In this document: positions 51,794-60,227 of the stretch, in pieces
How the letters are laid out: every line of letters begins with the position of its first letter
How positions within the stretch are numbered: position 1 is the stretch's first letter
Origin: Aeropyrum camini SY1 = JCM 12091
GTDB taxonomy: Archaea; Thermoproteota; Thermoprotei_A; Sulfolobales; Acidilobaceae
DNA: 64,000 bases
Direction: 5' to 3'
Assembly: GCF_000591035.1 (NCBI RefSeq)
Contig: NC_022521.1
Location: 1,364,001-1,428,000 of the forward strand
Position numbers and translations under genes: made by a program
Notes under the pieces: generated by a model
Databases searched by the model: none
Seen by the model: the letters and a program-made list of their open reading frames with translations, nothing else
Told to the model about the DNA's origin: nothing

Positions 51794-53146
51794 CTAATCC
51801 TCTTTAGACGCAGGTATATCTTCGGGTTCATAGTCCTCGAGGGCGCCGTCCAGGTACTCTCTATAGCCTTGCAGGTCCAGGAGTCCATGGCCGCTGAGGT
51901 TGAAGGCTATGACAACCCTCCTACCCTCCTCCCTCGCCTTTACAGCCTCGTCCATAGCCGCCTTGACTGCGTGGGCGCTTTCCGGTGCGGGCACTATACC
52001 CTCGGCCCTTGTAAACATGTGTGCAGCCCTGAACACCTCAGTCTGGTGGTAAGCCCTTGCCTCCACAATGCCGTGCTTAAGGAGAACGCTGAGGGTCGGA
52101 GCAACGCCATGGTACCTAAGGCCGCCAGCGTGTATCGGGGGCACCTGGTATGTGTGGCCCAGCGTGTGCATCTTCAAAAGGGGGGTGAGGCCAGCGGTGT
52201 CCCCATAGTCATAAGTGTAGACTCCTCTTGTCATGCTAGGGCTGGCCTTAGGCTCTATTGCTATGAACCTTGTAGAACTCGAGCCCTTTAGCCTGTGCCT
52301 TATGAACGGGTAGGTGAAGCCGGCGAAGTTGCTGCCCCCGCCTACTGCACCGATCATTATGTCGGGGTAGACCCCCGCCTCTCTGAACTGTTTCTCCGCC
52401 TCAAGCCCTATAACGGTCTGGTGGAGGAGCACGTGGTTGAGCACGCTGCCCAGGCTGTACCTAGCGTTCCCCCCACTCTTAAGCACATCCTCTATAGCCT
52501 CGCTGATAGCTATACCTAGGCTGCCGGGGTGGTTGGGGTTCTCGGCCAGAAGCTTCCTACCAAACTCCGTCTTATCGCTAGGGCTGGGATACACCTCGGC
52601 TCCGTAGAGCTCCATGAGCGTCCTCCTATATGGCTTCTGCTGGTAGCTCACCCTCACCATGTACACCCTAACCTTTACGCCGAAGTAGGCGCCGGCTGCT
52701 GAGAGGGCCGACCCCCACTGGCCGGCTCCGGTCTCGGTTACAAGCCTCTCAACACCCTCAAGCTTATTGTAGTATGCCTGTGCCAGGGCAGTGTTTATCT
52801 TGTGGCTACCAGTAGGGGTCACCCCCTCATACTTATAGTAGATTTCCGCTGGGGTGTTAAGCATCCTCTCCAGGTTTACAGCTCTTAGGAGGGGCGTAGG
52901 CCTCCTGGCGAACGCTATTTAGGCTTCGCGGACTGCGGCTGGTATAGGTATGTATCTCTCGCCGCTGACCTCCTGCTCTATCAGCGCCTTCGGGAAGAGG
53001 GCTGTCAGGGCTGAGGGGTCTACAGGCTCTCCCGTCTTGGGGTTTAGAGGCGGAGGAACAGCCTCTGGTAGGTCAGGGAGGATGTTGTACCAGGAGGTGG
53101 GGACCTCCTCCACGGAGAGGTCGAACCTGAACCTCGCTAAATCCAT
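51794..53146 (-). pseudogene. trpB: Tryptophan synthase beta chain (TrpB2 type), interrupted by an in-frame TAA
   Basis: Condenses indole with serine to tryptophan. Two frames in the same register make one TrpB2 protein of about 450 residues. The first (53146-52919, 75 residues) has [18 protein letters not shown] and [19 protein letters not shown]. The second resumes after the stop with [17 protein letters not shown] and includes the PLP lysine in [27 protein letters not shown] and [11 protein letters not shown]. The TAA is at 52921-52919, where relatives have an aromatic residue (VREAY), so one substitution explains it. The first ATG after the stop (52864) would omit about 95 residues. It could be a real nonsense mutation, a sequencing error or a readthrough site. 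CCTTAAACC about 25 nt upstream suggests a leaderless mRNA. Confidence 0.85.
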
Positions 53147-53215
53147 TGGCGCGACATCAGCCTCGACCGGGTTTAAGGATTCTTATCACCCACGATATTT
53201 AAGCGTTCCGGAGGC

Positions 53216-54940
53216 CTACCTGTGGGTGTATATGACCTTGTAGACGCCATCGTCGACGCTGTCTACCCTCACGAACCCGTACCTCACGAACTGTAGACGG
53301 CTGTCTACGCTATAGCTCCTTAAAGCCTCCTCCGCGTACCCCCTGTGCTTCTTGAGCTCGAGCTCTACGGGCTCGAGGACCTCAACGCTAGTCTCCTCGC
53401 CCCTCTTCACCCACTGGACTATGGGCAGCCTCATCTTCCTCGCATACTCAAGGCTGGGGTCTACCTCCCTGAGGACACCGTGGCTGGCTGTAAAGTTGGA
53501 GAAGCCCATGAGCCTCAGCTGCCTCCCCTCCACCACATCCTCCCTCGAGAGGAGCAGCCGGTCGCCAGTGCAGACCGTAATGCTCCTCTTCCTATCGGGC
53601 CGGCTGGGGTGGAACGGTATCTCCGCGGTTTTACACTCACCATGGACAAGCTCCACCTCCATCTCGACCGGGTCTTCGACGTACATTATCCTATCCGCCC
53701 TCTCGTCCAGGAGCTTCCTGTTGACTGCCGCCAGGTTTGCCCAGCTTATAGTGGCGTCTGTGGGCTTCACCCCCACCTCGAGAATGATCTGCCTTATAGC
53801 CTCCGAGAGAATACCCCTCCTCCTCAGACCGGCTATCGTTCCAAACCTGGGGTCATCATAGCCCATGAACTCGCCGGGCCTCTCCTCGAGAAGCTTCCTT
53901 ATCTTGCTCTTGCTCAGTATGAAGCCCTCCAGCTTTAGCCTTCCGAAGTGTATGAAGAAGGGGGGCCTCCAGCCCATGCACTTATAGACTGCGAGCTGCT
54001 TCTCAGTGTTCAGTTGGTGCTCCTTACCCCTAAGCACATGTGTTATCCCCATCATGTGGTCGTCGACGCTGACTGCAAAGTTGTATGTCGGCCACACAAC
54101 GTACTTGCTGCCCACAAGCGGGTGTGGATGCTTTTCCGTGTCTATAATTCTCATCGCCACCCAGTCCCTCAGGCTAGGGTTGGGGTGCCGCGGGTCCGTC
54201 TTCATCCTAACCACCGCCTCCTCCTCGTAGAACTCGCCTTCAAGCATCTTCTCGAAAAGCTCCAGGTTCTCCTCAGGGCTTAGATCCCTCGTGGGACAGT
54301 ACTCCCCCCGTGACAGGAATTCCTTACCCTCCCTACCGCAGTTGTCCACATAGGCGCAGCCCCTCTCTATAGCCCTCCTCGCCACACCGTAGAACACCTC
54401 CATCCGGAGGCTCTGGATGTACTCCTCGTCCCAGGACACGCCAAGCCACCTGAGGTCCTGGCGGATGAGCTCGTAAGCCTCCTTCAACGGGGTTTTCGTC
54501 CTCGGGTCTGTGTCTTCGAAGCGGAGAACCATCTTGCCGCGATACATCCTGGAGTACTCGTAATTAACTATGGCGGGCCTAGCATTGCCTATGTGTATGA
54601 CAAAGTCGGGGTTGGGGGCGAACCTAAGCTTAACCTTGCCACGCTCAGCCCCGGGAAGGGGGGGAAGCCCTCTCTCGCCCTCCTCACGCTTCTCCTCGAA
54701 CCTGGCGAGCTCCGGGTATTGCTCTGAGAGGAGCCTCCTCTGCTTGTCGAGGGGCATAGAGTTCACACGCTCCACAATGCCCCTAGCCAGGGAGGCTATC
54801 TCCCTAGCCCTACTCCTCAGCCCGGGATGGTCTCCCAGGAGCATCGACATAACGCTGCCCACGCTAGCCCTACCACCGTGCTTGACGGCATCCCTTAGAG
54901 CATACCCTAGCAGGAGCCTCTCTAAATCCCCTGAAGCCAA
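53216..54940 (-). CDS. gltX: Glutamyl-tRNA synthetase (archaeal class I type)
   Basis: Charges tRNA(Glu), and in many archaea also tRNA(Gln) for later amidation; this fits the HemA pathway, which consumes Glu-tRNA. The 574 residues have the archaeal/eukaryotic beta-barrel C-terminal anticodon domain. The HIGH motif appears as HIGN in FAPNPDFVIHIGNARPAIVN, and KMSKS as LSKSKI in GFILSKSKIRKLL. An N-terminal helical extension (about 1-95) is typical. Two Cys-containing segments (VDNCGREGKEFLSRGEYCP) may bind zinc. Start ATG or alternative near 54940. Confidence 0.93.
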   Translation of the reverse strand: MASGDLERLLLGYALRDAVKHGGRASVGSVMSMLLGDHPGLRSRAREIASLARGIVERVNSMPLDKQRRLLSEQYPELARFEEKREEGERGLPPLPGAERGKVKLRFAPNPDFVIHIGNARPAIVNYEYSRMYRGKMVLRFEDTDPRTKTPLKEAYELIRQDLRWLGVSWDEEYIQSLRMEVFYGVARRAIERGCAYVDNCGREGKEFLSRGEYCPTRDLSPEENLELFEKMLEGEFYEEEAVVRMKTDPRHPNPSLRDWVAMRIIDTEKHPHPLVGSKYVVWPTYNFAVSVDDHMMGITHVLRGKEHQLNTEKQLAVYKCMGWRPPFFIHFGRLKLEGFILSKSKIRKLLEERPGEFMGYDDPRFGTIAGLRRRGILSEAIRQIILEVGVKPTDATISWANLAAVNRKLLDERADRIMYVEDPVEMEVELVHGECKTAEIPFHPSRPDRKRSITVCTGDRLLLSREDVVEGRQLRLMGFSNFTASHGVLREVDPSLEYARKMRLPIVQWVKRGEETSVEVLEPVELELKKHRGYAEEALRSYSVDSRLQFVRYGFVRVDSVDDGVYKVIYTHR

Positions 54941-54987
54941 CCCCTCAACCCCTAAAGCTAACGGTTAGCGATCGGGATCCCTTATAC

Positions 54988-55605
54988 GTGGGTGGCCAGA
55001 GGTTGGCCGGGAGTGGACTGCCAGAGGGTGTATGGCTAGAGTTCGTGGCGGCACCCTGTGGGGAAAGGTACACCATGCCCTTGGGTGTAATAGGCTCTGG
55101 AGGGGCTTGGAGGTTCAGGCTATACCCCGGTGTCGGGCTGGTGAAGATAGCTGAGTCGAGGGGCTGGAGGGTGGATCTCAGGCTCCTAGCCCCCCTCGAC
55201 CCACTAGCCTTCATGGAGAGCTACCTACACCGCCTTGAGGAGAGGCTTTCCTACAAGAGCGGCTGCCCGGAGCCCGACTTCAGCCTAGGCTCCTGGTACT
55301 CCTGCTCCGCCGTCAGGGAGGGTGAGGAGGAGGGGGTGTTGTGGTTCATCTGCAAGGGCGGGCTCAAGCGGCTAGTCCAGGCACCCCAGACTCCTTACTA
55401 CCGGGCCTACGGCTGCTTCGTGGAGCTTCTGGTAGCGGCTACGAAGGCTAAGGCCGGGTTCAGGGAGTACCTAGGTGTCGATATAGCCGCGCTCGGCAGG
55501 AGCTTCTACACCTGTGTGGAGAGGAGCGCGCCGGAGAGGAGGGACCTAGTGGAGGCTGCCCGGGTTGCCCTGCAGGATCTTCTACATGCTGCTGGAGAGG
55601 CTTGA
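54988..55605 (+). CDS. DUF447-like (FMN-binding split-barrel) protein
   Basis: A 205-residue cytoplasmic protein. The beginning, EFVAAPCGERYTMPLGVIGSGGAWRFRLYPG (described in parts around residues 18-47), resembles the flavin-binding split-barrel start of archaeal DUF447 proteins; the assignment is moderate. Seven Cys are present. CTTATAC (54981-54987) looks like a TATA box only a few bases before the GTG at 54988, so the true start may be farther in, such as TTG 55003. The 3' end overlaps mptE, and DUF447 may act with the pterin pathway (inference). Confidence 0.6.
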   Translation: MGGQRLAGSGLPEGVWLEFVAAPCGERYTMPLGVIGSGGAWRFRLYPGVGLVKIAESRGWRVDLRLLAPLDPLAFMESYLHRLEERLSYKSGCPEPDFSLGSWYSCSAVREGEEEGVLWFICKGGLKRLVQAPQTPYYRAYGCFVELLVAATKAKAGFREYLGVDIAALGRSFYTCVERSAPERRDLVEAARVALQDLLHAAGEA

Positions 55606-56299
55606 GCCTCTCGAGAAAATCTACACGGCGGCTGTCGAGCCTGTCATGGGCCATCCCCGCCATAGAGAGACGGCTGCGCAGCTAAGGGCTGATGCAGACC
55701 CTCTGGAAACGTGCGAGGCCCTGGCCTGGCTCTACGAGCTGGCCCGGGGAAGGCAAGTCTGTATTATAGGGCCCCGTGCTGGTGGCCGGGCTGGGGAGGG
55801 CTGCGAGGTCCTAGCCGGCCCGGAGGCCGCGGCTCAATGGGCGGCTGGCCAGGCGGTCAAGCTTCATTTCACAACCGGGGATGGGGACCTAAACCCCCTC
55901 CTAGCCACATCGATACACGCCTACACTCAGGCTTACATACTCCACCTCCACGGCGACAACTGGTGGGTGACGAGGCCGTGGAGGGCGCCGGGGTTCATGA
56001 TCGTTTACTCCAGCCAGGTTTCTCCATCAACTCCACAGCCAGTAATAGCTCCACTGGGCTACACCGACGGCGATCGCGCGGTGGTCCTGGCTATGGCCCT
56101 CGAGGCGGAGTCTGTAGTGCTCCGGGGCTTCTGGGGCCAGCCCCACGCAGGCCACAAGACATGGGGAGGCCAGCCCGGGGCTAAGGCGGTGAAGCTGATG
56201 CTTGCTGCTAGAATCGTTGAGCAGGCGGCAGGCTACATGGGGTACAGGGTTAGGAGGAGGACGGTTTCGGGTGAGCCTGAATGGCTTGAGAAGGCTTAA
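55589..56299 (+). CDS. mptE: 6-hydroxymethyl-7,8-dihydropterin pyrophosphokinase (MptE type)
   Basis: Adds pyrophosphate to 6-hydroxymethyldihydropterin in the archaeal pterin cofactor route begun by MptA. The DUF115/MptE motifs are clear: AYILHLHGDNW, PLGYTDGDRAVVLAMAL and HKTWGGQPGAKAVKLMLA. The protein is about 236 residues from ATG 55589 (MLLERLEP), which overlaps the previous gene and has AGGA upstream; an in-frame TTG at 55565 is less likely. It overlaps the upstream gene by 17 bp, so they are co-translated. Confidence 0.88.
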   Translation: MLERLEPLEKIYTAAVEPVMGHPRHRETAAQLRADADPLETCEALAWLYELARGRQVCIIGPRAGGRAGEGCEVLAGPEAAAQWAAGQAVKLHFTTGDGDLNPLLATSIHAYTQAYILHLHGDNWWVTRPWRAPGFMIVYSSQVSPSTPQPVIAPLGYTDGDRAVVLAMALEAESVVLRGFWGQPHAGHKTWGGQPGAKAVKLMLAARIVEQAAGYMGYRVRRRTVSGEPEWLEKA

Positions 56300-56314
56300 C
56301 AGGAGGGCGGGCCT

Positions 56315-56602
56315 CTAGCCCTCTCCGCCCTCTTCCTTCACTACCTCAGCCACACCGCCTACGGCCTGCCCGGGGAGAGGTGGCTTAAACCTGACTACAA
56401 CAACCCCGCCCCTCCTCCCGTGGAGCCTCAGCACCCTCCCCTTGTAGACGTTACCGTACCTGTCCCTATAGAGGGCTGTTCCCGACACGTATAGACCAGC
56501 TTTCCGGGGATCGTCTAGGAGAAGCTTCACAAGGGCGTGCTGGGTGTACTGCGTATTTGTACCTCTCCTGTAGCCGAGTATAACTCCCCTAACCCTCGCC
56601 AC
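56315..56602 (-). CDS. rpl35ae: Large ribosomal subunit protein eL33 (L35Ae)
   Basis: A 95-residue ribosomal protein. The eL33 pattern is clear: VRGVILGYRRGTNTQYTQHA, YRDRYGNVYKGRVLRLHGRRG, VVVRFKPPLPGQAVG. Basic with a beta-barrel composition. Convergent with mptE. GCTATATTAGCC upstream (about 56645-56656, minus) is a likely TATA box. Start ATG 56602 within the frame MARVRG. Confidence 0.92.
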   Translation of the reverse strand: MARVRGVILGYRRGTNTQYTQHALVKLLLDDPRKAGLYVSGTALYRDRYGNVYKGRVLRLHGRRGGVVVVRFKPPLPGQAVGGVAEVVKEEGGEG

Positions 56603-56678
56603 AGCCGGCGCACCCCCTGCGGGTTGAATCGGAGGCCGGAGGGCTAATATAGCTGAGGCAAAGAGGGCGTTGGGGTGG

Positions 56679-56754
56679 TGGTAGCCGGGCGGGGATTCGA
56701 ACCCCGGTCACGGGGGCCAGAGCCCCGCATCCTGGGCCGCTAGACGACCCGGCT
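56679..56754 (-). tRNA. tRNA-Gln (CUG), CCA encoded, no intron
   Basis: Minus strand: acceptor AGCCGGG (56754-56748) pairs with CCCGGCT (56689-56683); discriminator A and encoded CCA follow. D arm GTCT-AGCGGCCCA-GGAT, anticodon stem CGGGG/CCCCG, loop C-T-CTG-G-C giving anticodon CUG, T arm CGGGG-TTCGAAT-CCCCG. The A1-U72 pair is usual for archaeal tRNA-Gln. TATTTTAACC (56781-56790, minus) lies about 30 nt upstream as TATA box. Confidence 0.93.
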
Positions 56755-56854
56755 ACCGTCTGACCCACTCCCGGCCTGTGGGTTAAAATAGGTGTGCGGA
56801 GGGATTTAAGGATTTAGAGTCTCCGGGGGCGGCTTTGCGCGGGGGAGTGCGGGT

Positions 56855-57328
56855 TTGGGCGTGGATGAGGCCTACCAGGCTCTTCTGAGGGCTTGTGGGG
56901 AGAGGGGCTTCGAGGAGTGTAGGGACGCTTACAGGATGTTTCTAGAGGAGGCTTGTAGGGAGGCTGGATCATGCCCTAAAAGGAGGTCTCCAGGGACTGG
57001 CCAGGGGAGGTACGCTTGGGTGGAGGCTGTACTCAGGTCGGGCGTGCCCGACGGGCGTTCTAGGCTGATACTATATGTTATAAGCAGGTATCTAGTGAAC
57101 GTGAAGGGTTTGGAGCCGGGTGAAGCCGAGGCTGTTATAGAGGAGTTCCTTAGGGTTTGTTGCGAGAGGCATGGTAACTGTAGGAAGATCTACAAGTCGT
57201 GGATCAGGAATGTGCTGAGGAGAGTGAAGGAGGGTGGGTGGCGGCCGTGGACCCTGGAGAGGATCAAGAGCGAGGACCCGGAACTCTATAGTATCATAGA
57301 GTCTATAATCTCCGGCGGGGGAGGGTGA
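56855..57328 (+). CDS. priX: Primase accessory subunit PriX-like protein
   Basis: Likely non-catalytic third subunit of the archaeal PriSL primase. The 157-residue length equals Sulfolobus PriX (about 154). The PriX/PriL-C-like core is visible: RYAWVEAVLRSGVPDGRSRLILYVISRYLVNVKGLEPGEA (in parts, about 52-91), then FLRVCCERHGNCRKIYKSW and WRPWTLERIKSEDPEL. TTG 56855 or GTG 56861 as start. A Cys-rich N-terminal half (CGERGFEECRDA ... CREAGSCPKR) is notable. It is followed by a hairpin terminator. Confidence 0.75.
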   Translation: MGVDEAYQALLRACGERGFEECRDAYRMFLEEACREAGSCPKRRSPGTGQGRYAWVEAVLRSGVPDGRSRLILYVISRYLVNVKGLEPGEAEAVIEEFLRVCCERHGNCRKIYKSWIRNVLRRVKEGGWRPWTLERIKSEDPELYSIIESIISGGGG

Positions 57329-57336
57329 AAGCTTCG

Positions 57337-57356
57337 TTACCACTCCTTAGTGGTAA
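57337..57356 (+). terminator. Hairpin after the priX gene
   Basis: TTACCAC (57337-57343) and GTGGTAA (57350-57356) form a perfect 7-bp stem with a 6-base loop, 9 nt after the stop codon. A short T run (CGTTTTCC) follows a few bases later. It resembles an intrinsic terminator; the palindrome could also bind a protein upstream of atpK. Confidence 0.5.
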
Positions 57357-57435
57357 AACTCGTTTTCCCGGCTACAATTGGGGTCAATAGAATATCACCC
57401 CTCCCGGCGGGCTGTGTACCTTTCGGTGGTAGGCT

Positions 57436-57744
57436 ATGAAGATTCTGTCGAGGACCCTGATGCTGCTGGGTCTGATAACGCTGGCCCTCTCCTCATACAC
57501 AGCTGCGGCCCAGGAAGCTGCTGACCCGCTGGAGTTCGCGGCCAAGGCAATAGGTGCGGGCCTCGCCGTAGGCCTGGCAGGAATAGGGGGTGGCTATGCG
57601 GTCGGCGTTGCCGGGGCGGCCGCCATAAGCAGCATAACCGAGAAGCCAGAAATGTTCGGAAGGTCCCTGCTATTCGTCGTGCTCGGCGAGGGAATAGCTA
57701 TATACGGCTTGCTAATAGCCCTGCTTCTCCTACTCGTGGTGTGA
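57436..57744 (+). CDS. atpK: A-type ATP synthase proteolipid subunit K
   Basis: Forms the membrane rotor ring that carries protons or sodium. The 102 residues have an N-terminal signal-like helix (about 1-25, ending AAA), a Gly-rich helix ([23 protein letters not shown]) and a second helix with the essential carboxylate Glu in [13 protein letters not shown]. The Gly-rich helix and single Glu fit an archaeal c subunit. No other ATP-synthase genes are nearby, so K is encoded apart from the main operon. T-rich TTTTCTAATTTTCTAAA (57776-57792) follows as terminator. Confidence 0.9.
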   Translation: MKILSRTLMLLGLITLALSSYTAAAQEAADPLEFAAKAIGAGLAVGLAGIGGGYAVGVAGAAAISSITEKPEMFGRSLLFVVLGEGIAIYGLLIALLLLLVV

Positions 57745-57864
57745 GGCTCTTCCACGCCAACACCACTTTCCACCAGTTTTCTAATTTTCTAAATTATAAC
57801 CCGCTGCAACAACCCACCCCATCCATGGGGATGAGCGCTGAGGCCTCCCTCAAGGGAGAAGTGG

Positions 57865-59292
57865 ATGAGCGACTTTCCCAGGTGGTTTGACTGGGTTATC
57901 GAGGCTGCCGAGGTCTATGACTACGGCAGGTATCCAGTGAAGGGTATGGGTGTATGGATGCCTTATGGCTTCCAGATAAGGCGTAGGGTGCTAGAGGTTA
58001 TCAGAGGGCTGCTCGACTCAACAGGCCATGAGGAGGTCCTCTTCCCCCTCCTCATACCTGAGCACCTGCTCAGGAGGGAGAGCGAGCATATCAGGGGGTT
58101 CGAGGGCGAGGTTTACTGGGTGACCCATGGGGGGAGGGAGGAGCTCGACGTCAAGCTTGCTCTGAGGCCGACGAGCGAGACTAGCATAACCTATATGGAG
58201 ACCTTCTGGATAAAGAGCTATAGGCAGCTGCCCAAGAAGTACTACCAGGTTGTAAGCATATTCAGGTATGAGACCAAGGCTACGAGGCCTATGATACGTC
58301 TGAGGGAGGTCACAACCTTCAAGGAAGCCCACACGGTCCACGAGAGCTTTGAAGACGCAGAGCGCCAGGTCCTGGAAGCTATAGAGGTTTATAAAGCCAT
58401 ATTCGACAGGCTCCTAATTCCCTACGTTATATCCAAGAGGCCCGAGTGGGACAAGTTCGCTGGAGCCCTCTATACAATAGCATTCGACACGGTCATGCCA
58501 GATGGCAGAGCCCTCCAGATAGGCACAGTCCACCACTTGGGCCAGAGCTTCACCAGAGCCTTCGACTTTAGAATCCAGATGAGGGACGAGCGTCTAGACC
58601 ATCCCTGGCAGACAAGCTACGGTGTGAGCGATAGGGTTGTGGCCAGCCTGATAGCGGTGCACGGTGATGACAGGGGCCTAGTTATACCCCCCTCAGTCGC
58701 TCCCATCCAGGTTGTAATCGTACCCATAACGCCGGGTGACGAGGAGAAGCGTGGGAGAGTACTATCGTATACCGCACGCGTGGCGGAAAGGCTGGAGAAG
58801 GCTGGTTTCAGGGTTCACGTGGACGATAGAGAGTGGGAGAGGCCTGGAGCCAAGTTCTATTACTGGGAGGCTAAGGGGGTACCACTAAGAGTGGAGATAG
58901 GGCTCAGAGAGGCCGAGGAGGAGACCCTGACGATAGCTAGGAGAGACACCCTCGAGAAGGTAGAGGCGCCTTTAGGGGAAGCTGAGGGTAGGATTAGGGA
59001 GCTGATGGCCCAGGTCGAGTCGAACCTTAGGAGGAGGGCTCAGAGCTTCTTCAAGGAGAGACTACTCAGGACTGATAGCCTCGAGGATGCGGGTGAGTGG
59101 GTTGAAAGCCGCAGGGGGATAGCTGAGGTCCCGTGGTGCGGTAGGGAGAGTTGCGGCCTGGAGATGGAGGAGAGGGTTAACGGGAAAGTGCTGGGAACCC
59201 CCTGGCCGGAGGAGCCGGTTGAGGATGGTAAACGCTGCCCCGTCTGCGGCCGCCCCGCCGTAGCATGGATAAGGCTGGCGAAAACCTACTAG
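57865..59292 (+). CDS. proS: Prolyl-tRNA synthetase (archaeal/eukaryotic type)
   Basis: Class II synthetase, 475 residues. Motif 2 is in [17 protein letters not shown], followed by [10 protein letters not shown]; motif 3 in [20 protein letters not shown]. The anticodon domain (about 290-385) and the archaeal zinc domain ([14 protein letters not shown] and [13 protein letters not shown]) are complete, and the protein ends in the conserved KTY. GGGAGAAGTGG precedes ATG 57865. A TATA-like AAATTATAAC lies at 57790-57799. Confidence 0.95.
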   Translation: MSDFPRWFDWVIEAAEVYDYGRYPVKGMGVWMPYGFQIRRRVLEVIRGLLDSTGHEEVLFPLLIPEHLLRRESEHIRGFEGEVYWVTHGGREELDVKLALRPTSETSITYMETFWIKSYRQLPKKYYQVVSIFRYETKATRPMIRLREVTTFKEAHTVHESFEDAERQVLEAIEVYKAIFDRLLIPYVISKRPEWDKFAGALYTIAFDTVMPDGRALQIGTVHHLGQSFTRAFDFRIQMRDERLDHPWQTSYGVSDRVVASLIAVHGDDRGLVIPPSVAPIQVVIVPITPGDEEKRGRVLSYTARVAERLEKAGFRVHVDDREWERPGAKFYYWEAKGVPLRVEIGLREAEEETLTIARRDTLEKVEAPLGEAEGRIRELMAQVESNLRRRAQSFFKERLLRTDSLEDAGEWVESRRGIAEVPWCGRESCGLEMEERVNGKVLGTPWPEEPVEDGKRCPVCGRPAVAWIRLAKTY

Positions 59293-59351
59293 CCGCTGGA
59301 GGGTGTAGATATAAATAAGCTTTTCCACAACAAACCCCTAAGCGAGGGTGG

Positions 59352-59648
59352 ATGAAGAGGATGCCCAAGAAGAGGGAAAGCAGGGGTAGAAGGAAAGGGG
59401 CTAAAGGGAAGGCCGGCACAGTACAGTGCGACAACTGCGGCCGGGTCGTCCCCGCGGACAAGGCCATATGTGTAACCAGGATGTACAGCCCCGTGGACCC
59501 ACAGCTGGCCGAGGAGCTTGAGAAGAAGGGAGCCATAATAATGAGATACCCGGTCACGAAATGCTACTGTGTCAGCTGCGCCGTACACTACGGGATAGTA
59601 AAGATAAGGCCGGAGGAGCAGAGGAAGCCCAAGGGCTTCCAGCTATAA
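59352..59648 (+). CDS. rps26e: Small ribosomal subunit protein eS26
   Basis: A 98-residue zinc-ribbon ribosomal protein found in eukaryotes and crenarchaea. Basic N-terminus (PKKRESRGRRKGAKGK), VQCDNCGRVVPADKAICVTR with the first Cys pair, and KCYCVSCAVHYGIVKIRPEE with the second. GAGGGTGG precedes ATG 59352; a second in-frame ATG is three codons later. AGATATAAATAAGC (59308-59321) is its TATA box. Confidence 0.95.
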   Translation: MKRMPKKRESRGRRKGAKGKAGTVQCDNCGRVVPADKAICVTRMYSPVDPQLAEELEKKGAIIMRYPVTKCYCVSCAVHYGIVKIRPEEQRKPKGFQL

Positions 59649-59744
59649 GACCCTCACGCCTAAACGGGGCGACCTGTAACCCCGGTTTTACAGTTCGACT
59701 CAGAAGCCTTACCGCCCTGTCCCGCGTGCACGGGCTTGATTAGT

Positions 59745-60227
59745 ATGGAGCTGGTTGACAGCCTCTGGCATCTAGACGTGATATCGTCTCGCATACAGAA
59801 GTCCGGCTCCGACTTCATACTCTCAGGGCCGATGAACCTTTGGCTGCAGGGGTTTAAGGTAAGGCCGAGGCCGTACTTCATTGTGGTCACGAGTAGAGAG
59901 TACAGCGGGAGAGTAGTCGAGGTCCTAAGCATTGGGGCCAGGAGGGTGGGATGGGAGGAGTGGTGGAGCGGCGTTAGGAGGGGTCTCGAGGCCAGGCTCA
60001 ACCTTAGAGGGGCGGAGATCGCCGTAGTCGCCGATCCCGAGCTGGCTCTGGGAGGGGGTGTCGTTGGGTTTAAGGCCTCAGAGCTGGCTAGAGAGTCTAG
60101 CATGCTTATAATAGGTGGAGTTGTGGTTAGGCTCGCGCCGCTACACTTTGAGGCGAGCCTTTGGGAGGCTCTGGGTGGTAGGGCGCCTTGGCGGGTAGAA
60201 GGGCTTGGAGGAATAGCGAGGAGATAG
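59745..60227 (+). CDS. Unknown protein, partner of the downstream nuclease
   Basis: About 160 residues from ATG 59745 (an ATG at 59736 is also in frame). I do not recognise it. The part SGPMNLWLQGFKVRPRPYFIVVTS with a following VVEVLSIGARRVGW weakly recalls nucleotidyltransferase-like folds of toxin or tRNA-modifying enzymes, but no catalytic GS...D-D motif is visible. It overlaps the PD-(D/E)XK gene by 40 bp, a strong sign of functional coupling. Confidence 0.65.
   Translation: MELVDSLWHLDVISSRIQKSGSDFILSGPMNLWLQGFKVRPRPYFIVVTSREYSGRVVEVLSIGARRVGWEEWWSGVRRGLEARLNLRGAEIAVVADPELALGGGVVGFKASELARESSMLIIGGVVVRLAPLHFEASLWEALGGRAPWRVEGLGGIARR

Noticed and set aside
53345-53938. 197-codon plus-strand frame opposite gltX
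   Set aside because: Antisense to conserved synthetase sequence; rich in Leu/Pro/His as expected for a shadow frame.
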